DNA of 64,000 nt, taken from the NCBI GenBank assembly GCA_020161815.1, contig JAIUOP010000002.1:124001-188000 (forward strand), in the 5' to 3' direction. The DNA comes from Actinomycetota bacterium (GTDB lineage: Bacteria > Actinomycetota > Actinomycetes > Actinomycetales > Dermatophilaceae). Of the stretch, positions 46,040-55,967 are shown in pieces (position 1 is the stretch's first letter; every line of letters starts with the position of its first letter). The notes beneath the pieces were generated by a model. It was not told the DNA's origin and did not search any database. It worked only from the letters and a program-made list of their open reading frames with translations. A program made the position numbers and the translations under genes.

Positions 46040-46909
46040 TCAGGCTCCCTTGCGGCTGGGCGTCGGCGGGTTCACGAGCGCGTGGACGAGGTAGGAGGCG
46101 ACCTCACCGGGAGTGGTGCCGCGCCCGAAGATGCGGTCCACGCCGAGGGTGCCGGCCGAGCCCTCCTCGAAGCGGGGCCCACCGACGATGAGCAGGGGCA
46201 CCTTGCCCTTGGGGAAGGCCTCGCGGAAGGCCGCCGACATGGCCTGCGTGTTGTGGATGTGCGCATCGCGCTGGGTGACGACCTGGCTGACGAGCACGGC
46301 GTCGGCACGGACCTCGCGGGCGGTGTTCACCAGGTCCGGGATGAGCACCTGGGCGCCGAGGTTGTGGACGGCCATCTCGCGGTAGTACTCCAGACCTTTC
46401 TCCCCCGCGAAGCCCTTGATGTTGAGGATCGCGTCGATGCCGACGGTGTGGGCGTCGGTGCCGATGCACGCGCCGACGACGACGAGCTTGCGGCGCAGGT
46501 GCTTGCGGATGGCCGCGTTCGTGTCCTTGGCCGAGAGCAGGTCGTACTCGCGCTCCACGACCTGGACCTCCCGCACGTCGACGAGGTGGGTGACCGAGCC
46601 GTAGACGACGAAGAAGGTGAACTTGGGGCCGATCGCCTTGGCGTGCACGAGGATCGCGGGTTCCATCCCCATCTTGGCGGCGAGCTGGAGCGCCGCGCCC
46701 TCGGCGCGCTTGTCGTGCGGCAGGGGCAGGGTGAAGGAGACCTGGACCATGCCATCGCCGGTGGTGTCGCCATAGGGGCGCACGATCGGGGTGGTGAGGA
46801 CGCTCTCGGCGAGGGAGGTCTCGCCGACGACCGCGTCCTCCATCCGACGCTCGGACACGTGGCGGCGGGACCGGTTGCGGGCCTCCTGGGCCTCGGTGCG
46901 CGGTGTCAT
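46040..46909 (-). CDS. kamE: lysine 5,6-aminomutase beta subunit
   Basis: Adenosylcobalamin- and PLP-dependent subunit that moves the terminal amino group of beta-lysine or D-lysine. The B12-binding motif DxHxxG is D152-A-H-T-V-G157; the PLP Lys is K165, 11 residues after the cobalt-ligand His, the same spacing as H133/K144 of the clostridial enzyme. The C-terminal Rossmann part ends ALVNPPTPSRKGA. 289 aa. ATG 46909 overlaps the kamD stop (ATGA). Confidence 0.93.
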   Translation of the reverse strand: MTPRTEAQEARNRSRRHVSERRMEDAVVGETSLAESVLTTPIVRPYGDTTGDGMVQVSFTLPLPHDKRAEGAALQLAAKMGMEPAILVHAKAIGPKFTFFVVYGSVTHLVDVREVQVVEREYDLLSAKDTNAAIRKHLRRKLVVVGACIGTDAHTVGIDAILNIKGFAGEKGLEYYREMAVHNLGAQVLIPDLVNTAREVRADAVLVSQVVTQRDAHIHNTQAMSAAFREAFPKGKVPLLIVGGPRFEEGSAGTLGVDRIFGRGTTPGEVASYLVHALVNPPTPSRKGA

Positions 46910-48513
46910 GTGGTGCTCCCCTCCTCGAGCAGGGTCACGGCCGGGTTGTCGTAGCCGTCCGCCTTGACGACGACGCCGTCGAGGCCCTTGCCCTTGGTGG
47001 GCGCGCGCTTCATGGCGCCGAACGTGCCGTCGGCGATGGCCTCGAGCAGCGGCTGGGGGTAGTGCGGGTCGGCGCCCCCCTGGTCGGTCGCGATCTCCTC
47101 GAGCAGCTCGATCGCCTCGGCGAGCACCTGGTGGGCGCGCTGCTGGATGAAGCCGCCCCTGGGTGGGTGGAAGTCCTCGGTGAGGCCCCCGGCGGCGTTC
47201 ATGACGTAGCGCACGTTCTGCAGGGCCAGGTCGCGGTCGGAGAGCCACGGGGTGACGACGGCCTCGGTCATCATGCCGACGAGGAGGATGCCCTGCCCGG
47301 TCATCGCCCCGACGAGGTTGAAGAAGCCGTCGAGGAGGTAGCCGCGGAAGACGTCCCCAGTCATGTGCTTGGTCGGCGGCATCCACTTCAGCGGCGCCTG
47401 CGGGAAGAGCTCGCGCGCGAGGAGGGCATGGGCGAGCTCGAGCCGGAAGCTCTGCGGGACCGCCGGGTCGATCTCGAAGGCGTGCCCCAGACCGAGCTGC
47501 CAGTCCGCCAGTCCGGCCTCCTTGGCGAAGTACTCGTTGAGCAGCTGGCTGACGGTGACCGTGTGGGCCGCGTCGACCGCATCGGCGGTGGTGAGGTAGT
47601 TGTCCTCGCCGGTGTTGATGATGATCCCGGCACGGGCGTGGATCTGGCGGCTGAAGCGCTGGTCGACGAAGGTGCGGATCGGGTTGATGTCGCGGAAGAG
47701 GATGCCGTACATCGAGTCGTTGAGCATCATGTCGAGCCGCTCGAGCCCGGCGAGCGTGGCGATCTCGGGCATGCACAGGCCGGAGGCGTAGTTGGTGAGC
47801 CGGATGTAGCGGCCCAGTTCCTTGCTGCTCTCGTCGAGGGCGGCCCGCATGAGACGGAAGTTCTCCTGCGTGGCGTACGTCCCGGCATACCCCTCGCGGG
47901 TCGCTCCCTCGGGCACGAAGTCGAGCAGGCTCTGCCCGGTCGAGCGGATGACGGCGATGATGTCGGCACCTTCCCGAGCGGCCTCCTGGGCCTGCGGGAT
48001 GTCCTCGTAGATGTCGCCGGTCGCCACGATGAGGTAGACCCACGGCTTGGTCTCGGGGTCACCGTGCTTGGTGATCAGCCGGTCGCGGGTGGCCCGCTGC
48101 CGGTCGATGGTCCGTATGCCGCGGGCCACGTCCCGTCGCGCGTTGCGTCGTGCTCGCGTCAGGCCGGCCTTCTCCGGCAGGCGGAAGCTCACTCCCCCAC
48201 TGCTCGCCTTCTGGGCGAGGGTGAGCAGGTCGGGCGCCTCGCCGCGGGCGAGAGCATCCCACACGGGTGTCGTCACGCCGTGCTCGAGGCCGACCCCCTC
48301 ACGGACGGCATCGACGAGGTGGTTGACCCACGGGACGTTCTCGTGGTCGGCCCCGGACAGGCCGGCCAGCCTCAGCGTGGCCCGCTCCACCGAGACGGTG
48401 GTGTGCGCCTTGGCCAGGTCGACGACGGGCTTGCCGGCGCGCCGGGCCAGCGTGCGGGCTCGTCGAACGGTGGCGGGGTCGAGGTCGAGCAGGCGACGGG
48501 CACGCGAAGTCAC
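46906..48513 (-). CDS. kamD: lysine 5,6-aminomutase alpha subunit
   Basis: TIM-barrel subunit of the KamDE aminomutase, 535 aa. It carries the substrate and PLP-contact regions of the family: NVPWVNHLVDAV, KASSGGVSFRLPEKAGL, IAVIRSTGQSLLDFVPEGAT, RLTNYASGLCMPEIATLAGLERLDMMLNDSMYG and LKWMPPTKHMTGDVFRGYLLD. It couples to kamE by a 4-bp overlap. The GTG start at 48513 is 61 bp downstream of the truncated sigma gene. In the pathway KamDE produces 3,5-diaminohexanoate from beta-lysine. Confidence 0.93.
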   Translation of the reverse strand: MTSRARRLLDLDPATVRRARTLARRAGKPVVDLAKAHTTVSVERATLRLAGLSGADHENVPWVNHLVDAVREGVGLEHGVTTPVWDALARGEAPDLLTLAQKASSGGVSFRLPEKAGLTRARRNARRDVARGIRTIDRQRATRDRLITKHGDPETKPWVYLIVATGDIYEDIPQAQEAAREGADIIAVIRSTGQSLLDFVPEGATREGYAGTYATQENFRLMRAALDESSKELGRYIRLTNYASGLCMPEIATLAGLERLDMMLNDSMYGILFRDINPIRTFVDQRFSRQIHARAGIIINTGEDNYLTTADAVDAAHTVTVSQLLNEYFAKEAGLADWQLGLGHAFEIDPAVPQSFRLELAHALLARELFPQAPLKWMPPTKHMTGDVFRGYLLDGFFNLVGAMTGQGILLVGMMTEAVVTPWLSDRDLALQNVRYVMNAAGGLTEDFHPPRGGFIQQRAHQVLAEAIELLEEIATDQGGADPHYPQPLLEAIADGTFGAMKRAPTKGKGLDGVVVKADGYDNPAVTLLEEGSTT

Positions 48514-48574
48514 GCCCTGAATCTACCAGTCACGCAACTTTCTCCGGCCAGATCCTCGCGCTACCGAAGATCTT

Positions 48575-49042
48575 TCACCGAGAGGCCGTCAGGTCGCGAC
48601 GAGGGTGATCAGTGAGATCTCGCTCGGCGCGAACACGCGGAAGGGCGGACCCCACTTGGGCCGGCGAGAGGCCGTCCCAGGCCACGAGCAGCAGCGCTTC
48701 GCGCTCCGGACGCGTGCAGGCCTCAAGTGGGCGCAGCTGCGCCTCGCGCTCGGCCACCGCCTCGGCCGGGTCCAGTGCCTCTGGAAGCCGCCACTGCGAT
48801 CGCACCGCGTCCAGCCAGAGCTCGTCGGCGCGGCGACCCGAGCGACGCTGGTTCGCGATGTGGTGACGGGCCGTGACGAGCAGCCACGGCAGCGGCGCCG
48901 CGGGGAGGTCGTCCCGGCGTCGCCAGGCGGTGAGGAAGGTCTCGGACACCACGTCGTCGGCGCGGTCGGGACCGACATGCCGACAGGCGTAGGCCCACAC
49001 GCGGTGGGCGTGCGCGCGGAAGAGCTCATCGAGGTCGATCAC
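48575..49042 (-). CDS. ECF-like sigma factor with truncated region 4
   Basis: A 155-aa sigma-70-family protein. Region 2 is clear: LDELFRAHAHRVWAYACRHVGPDRADDVVSETFLTAWRRRDD, with LPWLLVTARHHIANQRR. Region 4 begins normally (CTRPEREALLLVAWDGLSPAQVGSAL) but then runs into PRVRAERDLTDHPRRDLTASR, which does not resemble the second, DNA-recognising helix. The -35-binding helix therefore looks lost. It lies between ackA and kamD on the same strand; no anti-sigma gene is near. It may be decaying, or regulate by region 2 only. GTG 49042 is the preferred start. Confidence 0.72.
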   Translation of the reverse strand: MIDLDELFRAHAHRVWAYACRHVGPDRADDVVSETFLTAWRRRDDLPAAPLPWLLVTARHHIANQRRSGRRADELWLDAVRSQWRLPEALDPAEAVAEREAQLRPLEACTRPEREALLLVAWDGLSPAQVGSALPRVRAERDLTDHPRRDLTASR

Positions 49043-49071
49043 ACCTCGTAGTGTCCGCCCGCGCCGGGATG

Positions 49072-50189
<1,118 letters not shown>

Positions 50190-50193
<4 letters not shown>

Positions 50194-52268
50194 CGGCTGC
50201 CTCCGTGCCCGGCCTGGACGGCCGTGATGGCGATGGTGTTGACGATGTCCCGCACGAGCGCGCCACGGGAGAGGTCGTTGACGGGTCGGCCCAGGCCCTG
50301 GAGCACCGGGCCGATGGCCACGGCGCGCGCGGAGCGCTGGACCGCCTTGTAGGTGTTGTTGCCGGTGTTGAGGTCGGGGAAGACCAGGACCGTGGCCCGG
50401 CCGGCGACCGGGCTGTCCTTGAGCTTGGTCGCCGCGACATGCGGATCGACGGCCGCGTCGTACTGGATCGGCCCCTCGACGAGCAGCTCGGGCGCCCGCT
50501 CCCGGACGAGCTTGGTCGCGGCCCGGACCTTGTCGACGTCGGCGCCCGTGCCGGAGGAGCCGGTCGAGTAGGACAGCATCGCCACCCGCGGCTCGATGCC
50601 GAACTGGCGTGCGGTCTGGGCCGAGGAGATGGCGATGTCGGCCAGTTGGTCGGCGTTGGGGTCGGGGTTGATGGCGCAGTCGCCGTAGACGAGGACGCGA
50701 TCGGCCAAGCACATGAGGAAGACGCTGGAGACGATCGAGACCCCCGGAGCGGTCTTGACGATCTCGAGCGCCGGCCGGACGGTGGCCGCGGTCGTGGTGA
50801 TCGACCCGGACACCATGCCGTCGGCGAGGCCGTCGTGGACCATGAGGGTGCCGAAGTAGGAGGGGTCGACGACGACGTCGAGGGCCTGGTCGATCGTCAT
50901 CCCCTTGTGGGAGCGGAGACGGGCGTACTCCCCGGCGAAGCGGTGGCGCCACTGCTCGTCGTGCGGGTCCAGGACGCGCACGTCGTCGAGGTCGAGACCG
51001 ATGGTCCGGTTGGCCGCCTCGATCGCGGCGCGGTCACCGAGGAGCGTCAGGCGCGCGATGCCGCGCTCGCGGACCTGGCGCGCGGCTTCGAGGATGCGGG
51101 GCTCGGCCCCTTCGGGCAGCACGATGTGGGCATCGGCGGCGCGGGCCGCGTCGACGACCTGGTGCTCGAACATGAGCGGGGTCACGACATCAGGGGTGTC
51201 GGGCAGGTCGAGCGCCGCGAGCAGCGAGGACCCGGCCAGGGTGTCCCCCAACGTGGTGATGGCGGCCTCGATCTTGCGGGACGAGCGCGGCGTGATCCGG
51301 CCCTTGGCCCGAGCAATGGCGCTGACCGTCTGCATCGTCCCGGCGGCGCAGGTGATGAGGGGCAGCTGCACGTCGATGCCGTCGATGAGGCGGGAGAGCT
51401 GGGGCGAGACCTCGAAGCCCCCGTTGAGGATGAGGCCGCTCAGGCTCGGGAAGGTGCTGGATCGATGGGCGAGGAGCGCGCCGAGCACGACCTCCTCACG
51501 GTCCGCCGGGACCACGACGACCGCGCCCTCGACTAGCCGGTCGAGCACGTGCGGCATCGTCATCGCCGCCACGATGATGGCCATGGCCTCGCGGTCGAGG
51601 AGGGACTCGTCCCCGTGGGCGAGGTCGCCGTCGCAGGCCTCGGCGAGGTCCTGCACGGTCGGTGCCCGGAGGATCGGCACATCGGGCAGCGTGACGACCG
51701 GCACGGGACCGACGCGCTCCGCGACCGCCGTTGCGATCCGCTCGCTGTCGGCGACGACGCTCTGGTTCACGATGACGCCGGCGATCGTCGCGTGCGAGTC
51801 CTCCGCCGCGTGGAGGGCGACCTCGACCGCGGCGGCCACGGCACTCGGGGCGCGCAGGCCGGCCGGGAGGACCAGCACCATCCGCGACCCGAGGTGGGCC
51901 GCGATCTGGGCATTCGTCGCGAACTCGGTGGGGGCGCTGATGTCACCGAAGTCCGAGCCGATGACGAGCACCACATCGGCCTGGTCGCCGATGGCATGGA
52001 ACCGGTCGACGATGGCCGACATCGCCTGCTCGGGATCCTCGTGCATCTCCTCGTAGGCGACACCACACAGGGCGCGCGTCGAGGGTGCGTCCGGTCCGAG
52101 TCGCTCACGCAGGGTGTCGAGGAGCTCGTCCTCGCCCACGGACGCGACGATCGGGCGGAACGGCAGGACGCGGCCGGCCCGACGAGCCAGGTGCTCGAGG
52201 AGGGCCAGGGCGACGGCGGACTTCCCGGAGGCTGCCTCGGTGGCAGCCAGGTAGATGCTCTCGACCAC
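50190..52268 (-). CDS. pta: phosphate acetyltransferase
   Basis: Interconverts acetyl-CoA and acetyl phosphate. The 692-aa long form has an N-terminal P-loop/BioD-like domain (YLAATEAASGKSAVALALLEHL), a DRTGG domain and the C-terminal catalytic domain (MFEHQVVDAARAADAHIVLPEG, DGMVSGSITTTAATVRPALEIVKTAPG, MLSYSTGSSGTGADVDKVR). Translationally coupled to ackA by a GTGA overlap. The long form is often allosterically regulated. Confidence 0.95.
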
Positions 52269-52310
52269 GGGCTACACGCTATCCCGTCGGGCTGCCCCGC
52301 CGGGCAGCGG

Positions 52311-53375
52311 TCAGTGCTCGAGCCGGGTCTCGAAGAGGGAGCGCACCGCGGGGTTGCCCCGGATCAGGTCGAGGGCGTATGCCGCGTGGCCGGGGACGTA
52401 GCCGTTGCCGACGAGCATGGTGACATCGGAGGCCAGCCCCTCGGCACCGAGCGCGGCTGCGGCGAAGTGGGTGGCCATCGAGAAGAAGATGACCGTCCCA
52501 CCTTGCGCCGTGGCGAGGATGGCGGGCTGCTCACAGCCCGGCACGTCGACGCAGACGACGGTCACATCGGCCGGGCCCCCGGCGCCCTCGACGGCCTCGG
52601 CCAGGGCGATCGGCGAGCGCGCGTCGGCGATGACGACCTCGTCGGCCAGGCCGGATGCACTCAGCAGGGCGGCCTCGGCCTCGAACGGTACGACGCCGAT
52701 GAGCCGGCCTGCCCCGGCGTCGCGCGCGGCGGCGAGCGAGAGCGAGCCGGACTTCCCGGCGCCCCCGAGGACGGCGACGGTCGGGCGGTGGCCGCGGACG
52801 GCATACGACTCCACGACCCGGCGGACGAGGGCGGGGGCGCCGCACACGTCCATGACCATGAGGGCGAGGTCGGGTGAAAGGTTCTCGGGGAGCGTGGCGG
52901 CGATGGAGCGGCCGAAGAGGATCGCGGTGCCCTCGGCGGGCACTCGCTCGCTGCGCCCGTCCCAGCGCGCAAGGCCGTCGGTCAGCTGCAGCGGGGTGAG
53001 CGAGAGCGAGACGAGGGTCGCGACGCGGTCTCCGACGGCCAGCCCCAGGGTGGACTCCGGCCCGACCTCCTCCACGGTGCCGATGAGCATGCCGCCGGAG
53101 CCGGTGACCGGGTTCTGCATCTTGCCGCGGGTGGCCACGATGTCCAGGACCTCGGCACGGACCCCCTCGCCGTCGAGGGTGCCCTCGTGCGTGTGCTTCT
53201 CGGCGAGCTGGCGATAGGACGCGGCGTCGAGGTTGAGGGTCTCGACGGCGATCCGCACCTCGTCCGGCCACAGCTCAGGGGTGGGGTCGAGGCGGCGGGC
53301 CGCCTGCGGCAGCGAGGCGCCGGCCGGCTCGAGGACACGGTGGACGCCGATCGGGGAGGCCGGGCTGGTGCGCAT
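52311..53375 (-). CDS. kdd: L-erythro-3,5-diaminohexanoate dehydrogenase
   Basis: NAD-dependent enzyme that deaminates 3,5-diaminohexanoate to 3-keto-5-aminohexanoate. 354 aa with the medium-chain Rossmann motif VAVLGGAGKSGSLSLAAARDAGA and the family blocks VETLNLDAASYRQLAEKH, GKMQNPVTGSGGMLIGTVEEVG and GGTVIFFSMATHFAAAALGAEG. The family assignment agrees with kamDE and kal downstream. ATG 53375 has AGGAG 8 nt upstream. It begins the minus-strand transcript and faces kamA. Confidence 0.9.
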   Translation of the reverse strand: MRTSPASPIGVHRVLEPAGASLPQAARRLDPTPELWPDEVRIAVETLNLDAASYRQLAEKHTHEGTLDGEGVRAEVLDIVATRGKMQNPVTGSGGMLIGTVEEVGPESTLGLAVGDRVATLVSLSLTPLQLTDGLARWDGRSERVPAEGTAILFGRSIAATLPENLSPDLALMVMDVCGAPALVRRVVESYAVRGHRPTVAVLGGAGKSGSLSLAAARDAGAGRLIGVVPFEAEAALLSASGLADEVVIADARSPIALAEAVEGAGGPADVTVVCVDVPGCEQPAILATAQGGTVIFFSMATHFAAAALGAEGLASDVTMLVGNGYVPGHAAYALDLIRGNPAVRSLFETRLEH

Positions 53376-53465
53376 GCTGAAAACTCCTGCTCCTGACGAC
53401 ACGAGACTGCAGATCTTGCGGCGGATATGTGACTTCACCGCTGATCTTCTCGTATCCTGCCACTC
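53376..53465. promoter_or_regulatory. divergent kdd/kamA control region with a direct repeat
   Basis: This 90-bp gap must hold both promoters of the lysine module. TATCCT (53453-53458) lies 7 nt before the kamA ATG and is a leaderless -10 box. GCAGATCTT (53409-53417) and GCTGATCTT (53440-53448) form a direct repeat with 31-bp spacing, about three helical turns, a plausible regulator site. The Lrp-type gene at 55506-55928 is the nearest candidate regulator. Confidence 0.5.
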
Positions 53466-54920
53466 ATGACGACAGACATCGAGCAGCCCTACGTCTATCG
53501 CCGCCACGAGCTGGTGGAGCCCGACTGGACGCGGCTGCCCGGCTACCGCGACGTGACCGCCGAGCAGTGGGCGGATGCGCAGTGGCAGCGCGTCAACTGC
53601 GTCAAGAACGTCAAGCAGCTGCGCGACCTCATGGGCGACCTGCTCACCGACGAGTTCTACGCCGACCTCGAGCGCGACCAGGCCGAGCGGGCGACCATGT
53701 CGATGCTCATCCCGCCACAGATGATGAACACGATGGTCAGCGAGATGACCTGGGCCGACGGGCGGATGCCCGCGGCGGGCGCCGACTTCACGGCAGCCTT
53801 CCTCGCCGACCCGGTGCGCCGCTACATGATCCCGGTGTTCTCCGACCGGCGCACCGACTGGCCCTCGCACCCGTTCGCGACGCGGGACTCCCTGCACGAG
53901 CACGACATGTGGGCCGTCGAGGGCCTGACGCACCGCTACCCCACCAAGGTGCTCGCCGAGATGCTGCCGACCTGCCCGCAGTACTGCGGCCACTGCACGC
54001 GCATGGACCTCGTCGGCAACTCCACCCCGCAGGTCGCCAAGCTCAAGCTCTCGGGCAAGCCGGTCGACCGATATGGCGCGATGCTCGACTACCTCCAGCG
54101 CACCCCCGGCGTGCGGGATGTGGTCGTCTCCGGCGGTGACGTCGCGAACATGCCGTGGAAGAACCTCGAGGGCTTCCTCGACAAGCTGCTCGAGGTCGAG
54201 ACGATCCGCGACATCCGCCTGGCGACCAAGGCGCTCATGGGCCTGCCCCAGCACTGGCTGCAGCCTGATGTCGTCGAGGGCGTGGCGCGGATCTCGGCCA
54301 AGGCGCGCTCGCGTGGGGTGTCCGTCGCGATCCACACCCACGTCAACAACGTCCAGTCCGTCACTCCTCTGGTCGCCGACGCCGCCAAGGCCATGCTCGA
54401 CGCCGGGCTGCGCAACGTGCGCAACCAGGGTGTGCTCATGCGCGGGGTCAACGACTCGCCCGAGCAGCTGCTCGACCTGTGCTTCGCCCTCCAGGACGAG
54501 GCCATGATCACGCCGTACTACTTCTACATGTGCGACATGATCCCGTTCTCCGAGCACTGGCGACTCTCGCTGCGCGAGGCCCAGGAGCTCCAGCACGCGA
54601 TCATGGGCTACCTCCCCGGCTTCGCCACGCCGCGCATCGTCTGCGATGTCCCCTTCGTCGGCAAGCGCTGGGTGCACCAGGTCGAGAACTACGACCGCGA
54701 CAAGGGAATGTCGTTCTGGCGCAAGCACTACCGGACCTCGATCGAGGCCGGCGACGACCAGGCGCTGTCGCGCGAGTACGTCTACTACGACCCGATCTAC
54801 ACCCTCTCCGAGATCGGCCAGAACTGGTGGCGCAGGAACACCGACATGGACGCCCTGCACGCGGCCGCCTTCGAGGAGGCCGGCGCCAGCCGCCACGCCT
54901 CGGTGCGCATCCACGCCTGA
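53466..54920 (+). CDS. kamA: L-lysine 2,3-aminomutase
   Basis: Radical SAM/PLP enzyme that converts L-lysine to L-beta-lysine, the first step of lysine fermentation. The Fe-S motif is C170-x3-C174-x2-C177 (LPTCPQYCGHCTRM); the PLP Lys is K400 in FVGKRWVHQ, and D330 in LMRGVND fits a substrate-binding Asp. The C-terminal extension (YYDPIYTLSEIGQNWWR) is typical of the long KamA form. 484 aa. It diverges from kdd and has a leaderless -10 box. KamA-like proteins also make beta-lysine for other uses, but the surrounding kam genes point to catabolism. Confidence 0.93.
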   Translation: MTTDIEQPYVYRRHELVEPDWTRLPGYRDVTAEQWADAQWQRVNCVKNVKQLRDLMGDLLTDEFYADLERDQAERATMSMLIPPQMMNTMVSEMTWADGRMPAAGADFTAAFLADPVRRYMIPVFSDRRTDWPSHPFATRDSLHEHDMWAVEGLTHRYPTKVLAEMLPTCPQYCGHCTRMDLVGNSTPQVAKLKLSGKPVDRYGAMLDYLQRTPGVRDVVVSGGDVANMPWKNLEGFLDKLLEVETIRDIRLATKALMGLPQHWLQPDVVEGVARISAKARSRGVSVAIHTHVNNVQSVTPLVADAAKAMLDAGLRNVRNQGVLMRGVNDSPEQLLDLCFALQDEAMITPYYFYMCDMIPFSEHWRLSLREAQELQHAIMGYLPGFATPRIVCDVPFVGKRWVHQVENYDRDKGMSFWRKHYRTSIEAGDDQALSREYVYYDPIYTLSEIGQNWWRRNTDMDALHAAAFEEAGASRHASVRIHA

Positions 54921-54938
54921 GGTGAGCGGACGGCATAC
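54919..54938 (+). repeat. 20-bp dispersed repeat, copy 2
   Basis: Exact second copy of the 20-mer at 39435-39454. It begins in the kamA stop region. Its CGGCATAC end forms an inverted pair with GTATGCCG at 54949-54956 (10-nt spacer), and the ybaK ATG lies inside the right arm. Confidence 0.6.
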
Positions 54939-54950
54939 GAGAATGCCGGT

Positions 54951-55436
54951 ATGCCGCGCAAGGACTCCGTGGGAACGCCCGCCACCGTGACCCTCACGGC
55001 GGCGGGCGTCGCCTTTTCGGTGCACACCTACGACCACGACCCGGCCGCGAGGTCGTTCGGGATGGAGGCGGTCGAGGCGCTCGGGCTGCCCGCGGACCAG
55101 ATGTTCAAGACCCTGCTCGTCGACACCGGAGCGGGTCTGGCGGTGGGTGTCGTCCCGGTGTCCGGGCAGCTGGACTTTAAGGCGATGGCGCAGGCGCTCG
55201 GGGTCAAGAAGGTGGAGATGGCCGACCCCAGGATCGCCGAGCGCACGACGGGCTATGTCGTGGGCGGGATCTCCCCCGTCGGCCAGAAGCGTTCCCTGCC
55301 AACGGTGCTCGATGAGACGGCGGAGTTGTTCGACGTGGTCTACGTCTCCGGTGGGCGGCGCGGCCTCGACATCGGTGTCGCACCGGCTGACCTCGTGCGG
55401 GTCACGGGTGCGAAGGTCGCCGACATCTCCCGCTGA
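54951..55436 (+). CDS. ybaK: Cys-tRNA(Pro)/Cys-tRNA(Cys) deacylase YbaK
   Basis: Editing hydrolase of 161 aa that clears Cys mischarged on tRNA-Pro. The family core is complete: SFGMEAVEALGLPADQMFKTLLVD (with the catalytic-pocket Lys), LAVGVVPVSGQLDFKAMAQALG, YVVGGISPVGQKRSLPTVLDETA and PADLVRVTGAKVADI. Start ATG 54951. It follows kamA by 30 bp but has no evident link with lysine metabolism. Confidence 0.92.
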   Translation: MPRKDSVGTPATVTLTAAGVAFSVHTYDHDPAARSFGMEAVEALGLPADQMFKTLLVDTGAGLAVGVVPVSGQLDFKAMAQALGVKKVEMADPRIAERTTGYVVGGISPVGQKRSLPTVLDETAELFDVVYVSGGRRGLDIGVAPADLVRVTGAKVADISR

Positions 55437-55504
55437 CCGCTCAGTGCCCCGGTCATGCAGAGGGCGGAACGGGTCCCGCGGACAGCATGACCGAAGCTCA
55501 GCGG
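55437..55504. terminator. hairpin between convergent ybaK and the Lrp gene
   Basis: An inner perfect 9-bp stem (CGGTCATGC 55450-55458 with GCATGACCG 55485-55493) sits inside a short outer stem CCGCT/AGCGG (55437-55441, 55500-55504). It likely serves both genes. Confidence 0.5.
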
Positions 55505-55505
55505 A

Positions 55506-55928
55506 TCACTCCCAGGGCGTGGACAGGACGATCGTCGTGCGCGTCGAGACGTGGGCTGCGGCCCGGACTTTGGCGATGAGCTCCTCGAGGGCCACCGGGG
55601 TCGCGACCCGCACCTTGAGGACATAGCTCATGTCGCCCGCGACCGAGTGGCACTCCTCGATCTCGGTGAGGTCCCGGAGCCGCTCGGGCACGTCGTCGGG
55701 AGCCGCGGGGTCCAGGGGTGTGATCGACATGAACGCGGTCAGCGGCAAGCCGAGCTGCGCGTGGTCGACGCGCGCGCTGTACCCCTTGATGACGCCGCGC
55801 TCCTCGAGGCGGCGCACCCGCTGGTGCACGGCCGAGGTGGACAGGCCGAGCTCCTTGCCGAGGTCGGTGAAACTCATCCGCCCGTCGGTGCGCAGCAGCT
55901 CGACGATCCGGCGGTCGGTCTTCTCCAC
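55506..55928 (-). CDS. Lrp/AsnC-family transcriptional regulator
   Basis: A 140-aa Lrp-type regulator. The N-terminal winged helix is KTDRRIVELLRTDGRMSFTDLGKELGLSTSAVHQRVRRLEERGVIKGY; the C-terminal RAM domain includes HSVAGDMSYVLKVRVATPVALEELIAKVR, the amino-acid-binding part. I chose GTG 55928 over 55934 because minus-strand TAGGGT ends 6 nt upstream. It lies beside the lysine module and is the obvious candidate to sense an amino acid for it; that is inference. Its promoter mirrors that of the exonuclease gene. Confidence 0.88.
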   Translation of the reverse strand: MEKTDRRIVELLRTDGRMSFTDLGKELGLSTSAVHQRVRRLEERGVIKGYSARVDHAQLGLPLTAFMSITPLDPAAPDDVPERLRDLTEIEECHSVAGDMSYVLKVRVATPVALEELIAKVRAAAHVSTRTTIVLSTPWE

Positions 55929-55932
55929 GCCC

Positions 55933-55962
55933 ACACCCTAGTGGCCGCCCGAACTAGGGTGT
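55933..55962. promoter_or_regulatory. symmetrical divergent leaderless promoters (lrp / 5'-3' exonuclease)
   Basis: ACACCCTAGT (55933-55942) and ACTAGGGTGT (55953-55962) form a perfect 10-bp inverted repeat with a 10-bp spacer. Each arm contains TAGGGT pointing outward, 6 nt before GTG 55928 on the minus strand and 7 nt before ATG 55968 on the plus strand. The -10 boxes of the two genes thus lie in one dyad, which could also be a regulator site. Confidence 0.65.
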
Positions 55963-55967
55963 CGCGC

